From Sporosarcina sp. ANT_H38 (GTDB lineage: Bacteria > Bacillota > Bacilli > Bacillales_A > Planococcaceae), in contig NZ_VOBC01000001.1 of NCBI RefSeq assembly GCF_008369195.1, forward strand, positions 1,798,001 through 1,862,000: DNA of 64,000 bases, written 5' to 3'. Position 1 is the stretch's first letter. Each line of letters begins with the position of its first letter. A program made the translations under genes and the position numbers. Shown one piece after another: positions 63,434-64,000 of this stretch. A model generated the notes under the pieces. It was not told the DNA's origin, searched no databases, and was given only the letters and a program-made list of their open reading frames with translations.

Positions 63434-63452
63434 GATAATGATAATCAGTATC
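63434..63452. promoter_or_regulatory. Fur box of the siderophore importer operon
   Basis: GATAATGATAATCAGTATC matches the Fur consensus at 18 of 19 positions and lies 95 bp upstream of the ATPase start. The rest of the 63340-63624 gap has no gene. Confidence 0.88.
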
Positions 63453-63624
63453 ACTCGATTCATTCTAGATGTAACATTTAATATTGTCAATAGAATCCAA
63501 AAATTAAAATTTCCAATAATAGAAAGTTCGTCGAATGAACAATAGAAGAAGCATCTAATAAAATGAATTCTTGCACCGGTATTCCATATTTCACAAAAAG
63601 CTTGTGATTGCTCATGAAAAACGT

Positions 63625-64000
63625 CATGTCTGTTGATTAACTAAACATAACCAGTACATAACTTGGGCATCCCCTTGCCGCTACTTGTATTGTTGCGCTT
63701 TTGGATTGAATGACTTCTAGTACGATTACCGAGATGACTTGGTGTGAAGGGATGATTGTCCTTTATCCGTCGCGCTCCAAATGCATTAGTACACAGAGTG
63801 TTGAAGTTTTTTGGGACGAAAGAATAGCTGGCTTCTTACCCCGAGAAAAGCCGCCAAAGATGCAATTTGGGCGGCTGATGCTTTCTCTATGGTATTTTCT
63901 TATTTATTTTAAAGATGTGTTACTTTTTAATAGGCAATACAAGATTAGATGCATACTCTTTACGAAAAATAAGTAAGGAACGCATTGTTCTCACCAGTTT
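63625..64000 (-). mobile_element. Repeat element copy R6, cut by the window edge
   Basis: Left end CATGTCTGTTGATTAA (one substitution) followed by end-B sequence (TAACCAGTACATAACTT, CTTGTATTGTTGCGC). It keeps the AGCCGCC hairpin near 63848-63875 (right arm GGGCGGCT), but the GATGCGAC hairpin is truncated. A reading frame with WDERIAGFLPREKPPKM crosses it and is shared by R3, R4 and R5. The other end lies outside the window. Confidence 0.85.

Noticed and set aside
31569..64000. CRISPR array or tandem-repeat explanation for the dispersed repeats
   Set aside because: Copies are kilobases apart, in both orientations, with direct repeats at insertion points and no regular short spacers.

Overview
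The window is AT-rich, densely coded DNA of a spore-forming member of the Bacillales. Evidence is the small acid-soluble spore protein Tlp at 31311, Shine-Dalgarno sites of the AGGAGG type, frequent GTG/TTG starts, Fur boxes, a perfect CcpA cre site and a TPP riboswitch. The proteins look most like Planococcaceae (Sporosarcina/Psychrobacillus/Lysinibacillus type); that placement is inference. No rRNA, tRNA, CRISPR array or complete IS was seen.

Layout. 1-4290: dipeptide/oligopeptide ABC transporter genes and an M19 dipeptidase. 4459-24000: a large aromatic amino-acid catabolic island. It encodes kynureninase, an amino-acid permease, an HpaB/HpaC-type two-component flavin hydroxylase, two 3-hydroxyanthranilate dioxygenases, ACMS decarboxylase, aminomuconate semialdehyde dehydrogenase, a RidA-type aminomuconate deaminase, 4-oxalocrotonate tautomerase and decarboxylase, and the DmpE/F/G lower pathway to pyruvate and acetyl-CoA. 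A TRAP transporter, a TetR regulator and an IclR regulator complete it. The gene set reads as kynurenine -> anthranilate -> 3-hydroxyanthranilate -> aminomuconate -> central metabolism. 24063-31125: a secreted LVIVD-repeat protein, bioY, and a TPP-riboswitch-controlled thiamine-precursor ABC operon ending in a TatD-like hydrolase. 31311-50127: housekeeping and odd genes (tlp, ABC-F, an M50-like pseudoprotease, MFS, epimerase, RNase H-like, DbpA, SelO, GMC oxidoreductase pair, SulP, a serine-recombinase-like protein lacking its catalytic motif). 50907-63339: an iron/siderophore region with ferredoxin-NADP reductase, four intact substrate-binding lipoproteins plus a remnant of a fifth, an AraC-SBP (Btr-like) regulator, an ABC exporter and FecCD/FecE genes, with three Fur boxes.

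Two regulatory codes can be read from the DNA of the catabolic island. Four leftward promoters (second dioxygenase, hpaC, TRAP operon, iclR) share a TTTCAYRnTGTGAAA box lying exactly 7 bp upstream of the -35, each followed by a 17-bp spacer and a -10; this looks like IclR-type activation. Three promoters (kynU, the tautomerase gene and the LVIVD-protein gene) have a TTGACA -35 embedded in a TGACA-N3-TGTCA palindrome and a 17-bp spacer; this looks like TetR-type repression. The second code ties the uncharacterised secreted LVIVD protein to the pathway.

From 31.5 kb onward the window holds six copies (one cut by the window edge) of an unrecognised 0.53-0.75 kb element. It has CACGTCTGTTGATTAA terminal inverted repeats and no transposase. 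Three copies have direct repeats of 8-9 bp at both ends, and several internal hairpins differ in stem sequence between copies while keeping their pairing. Three copies lie between a stop codon and a terminator-like hairpin.
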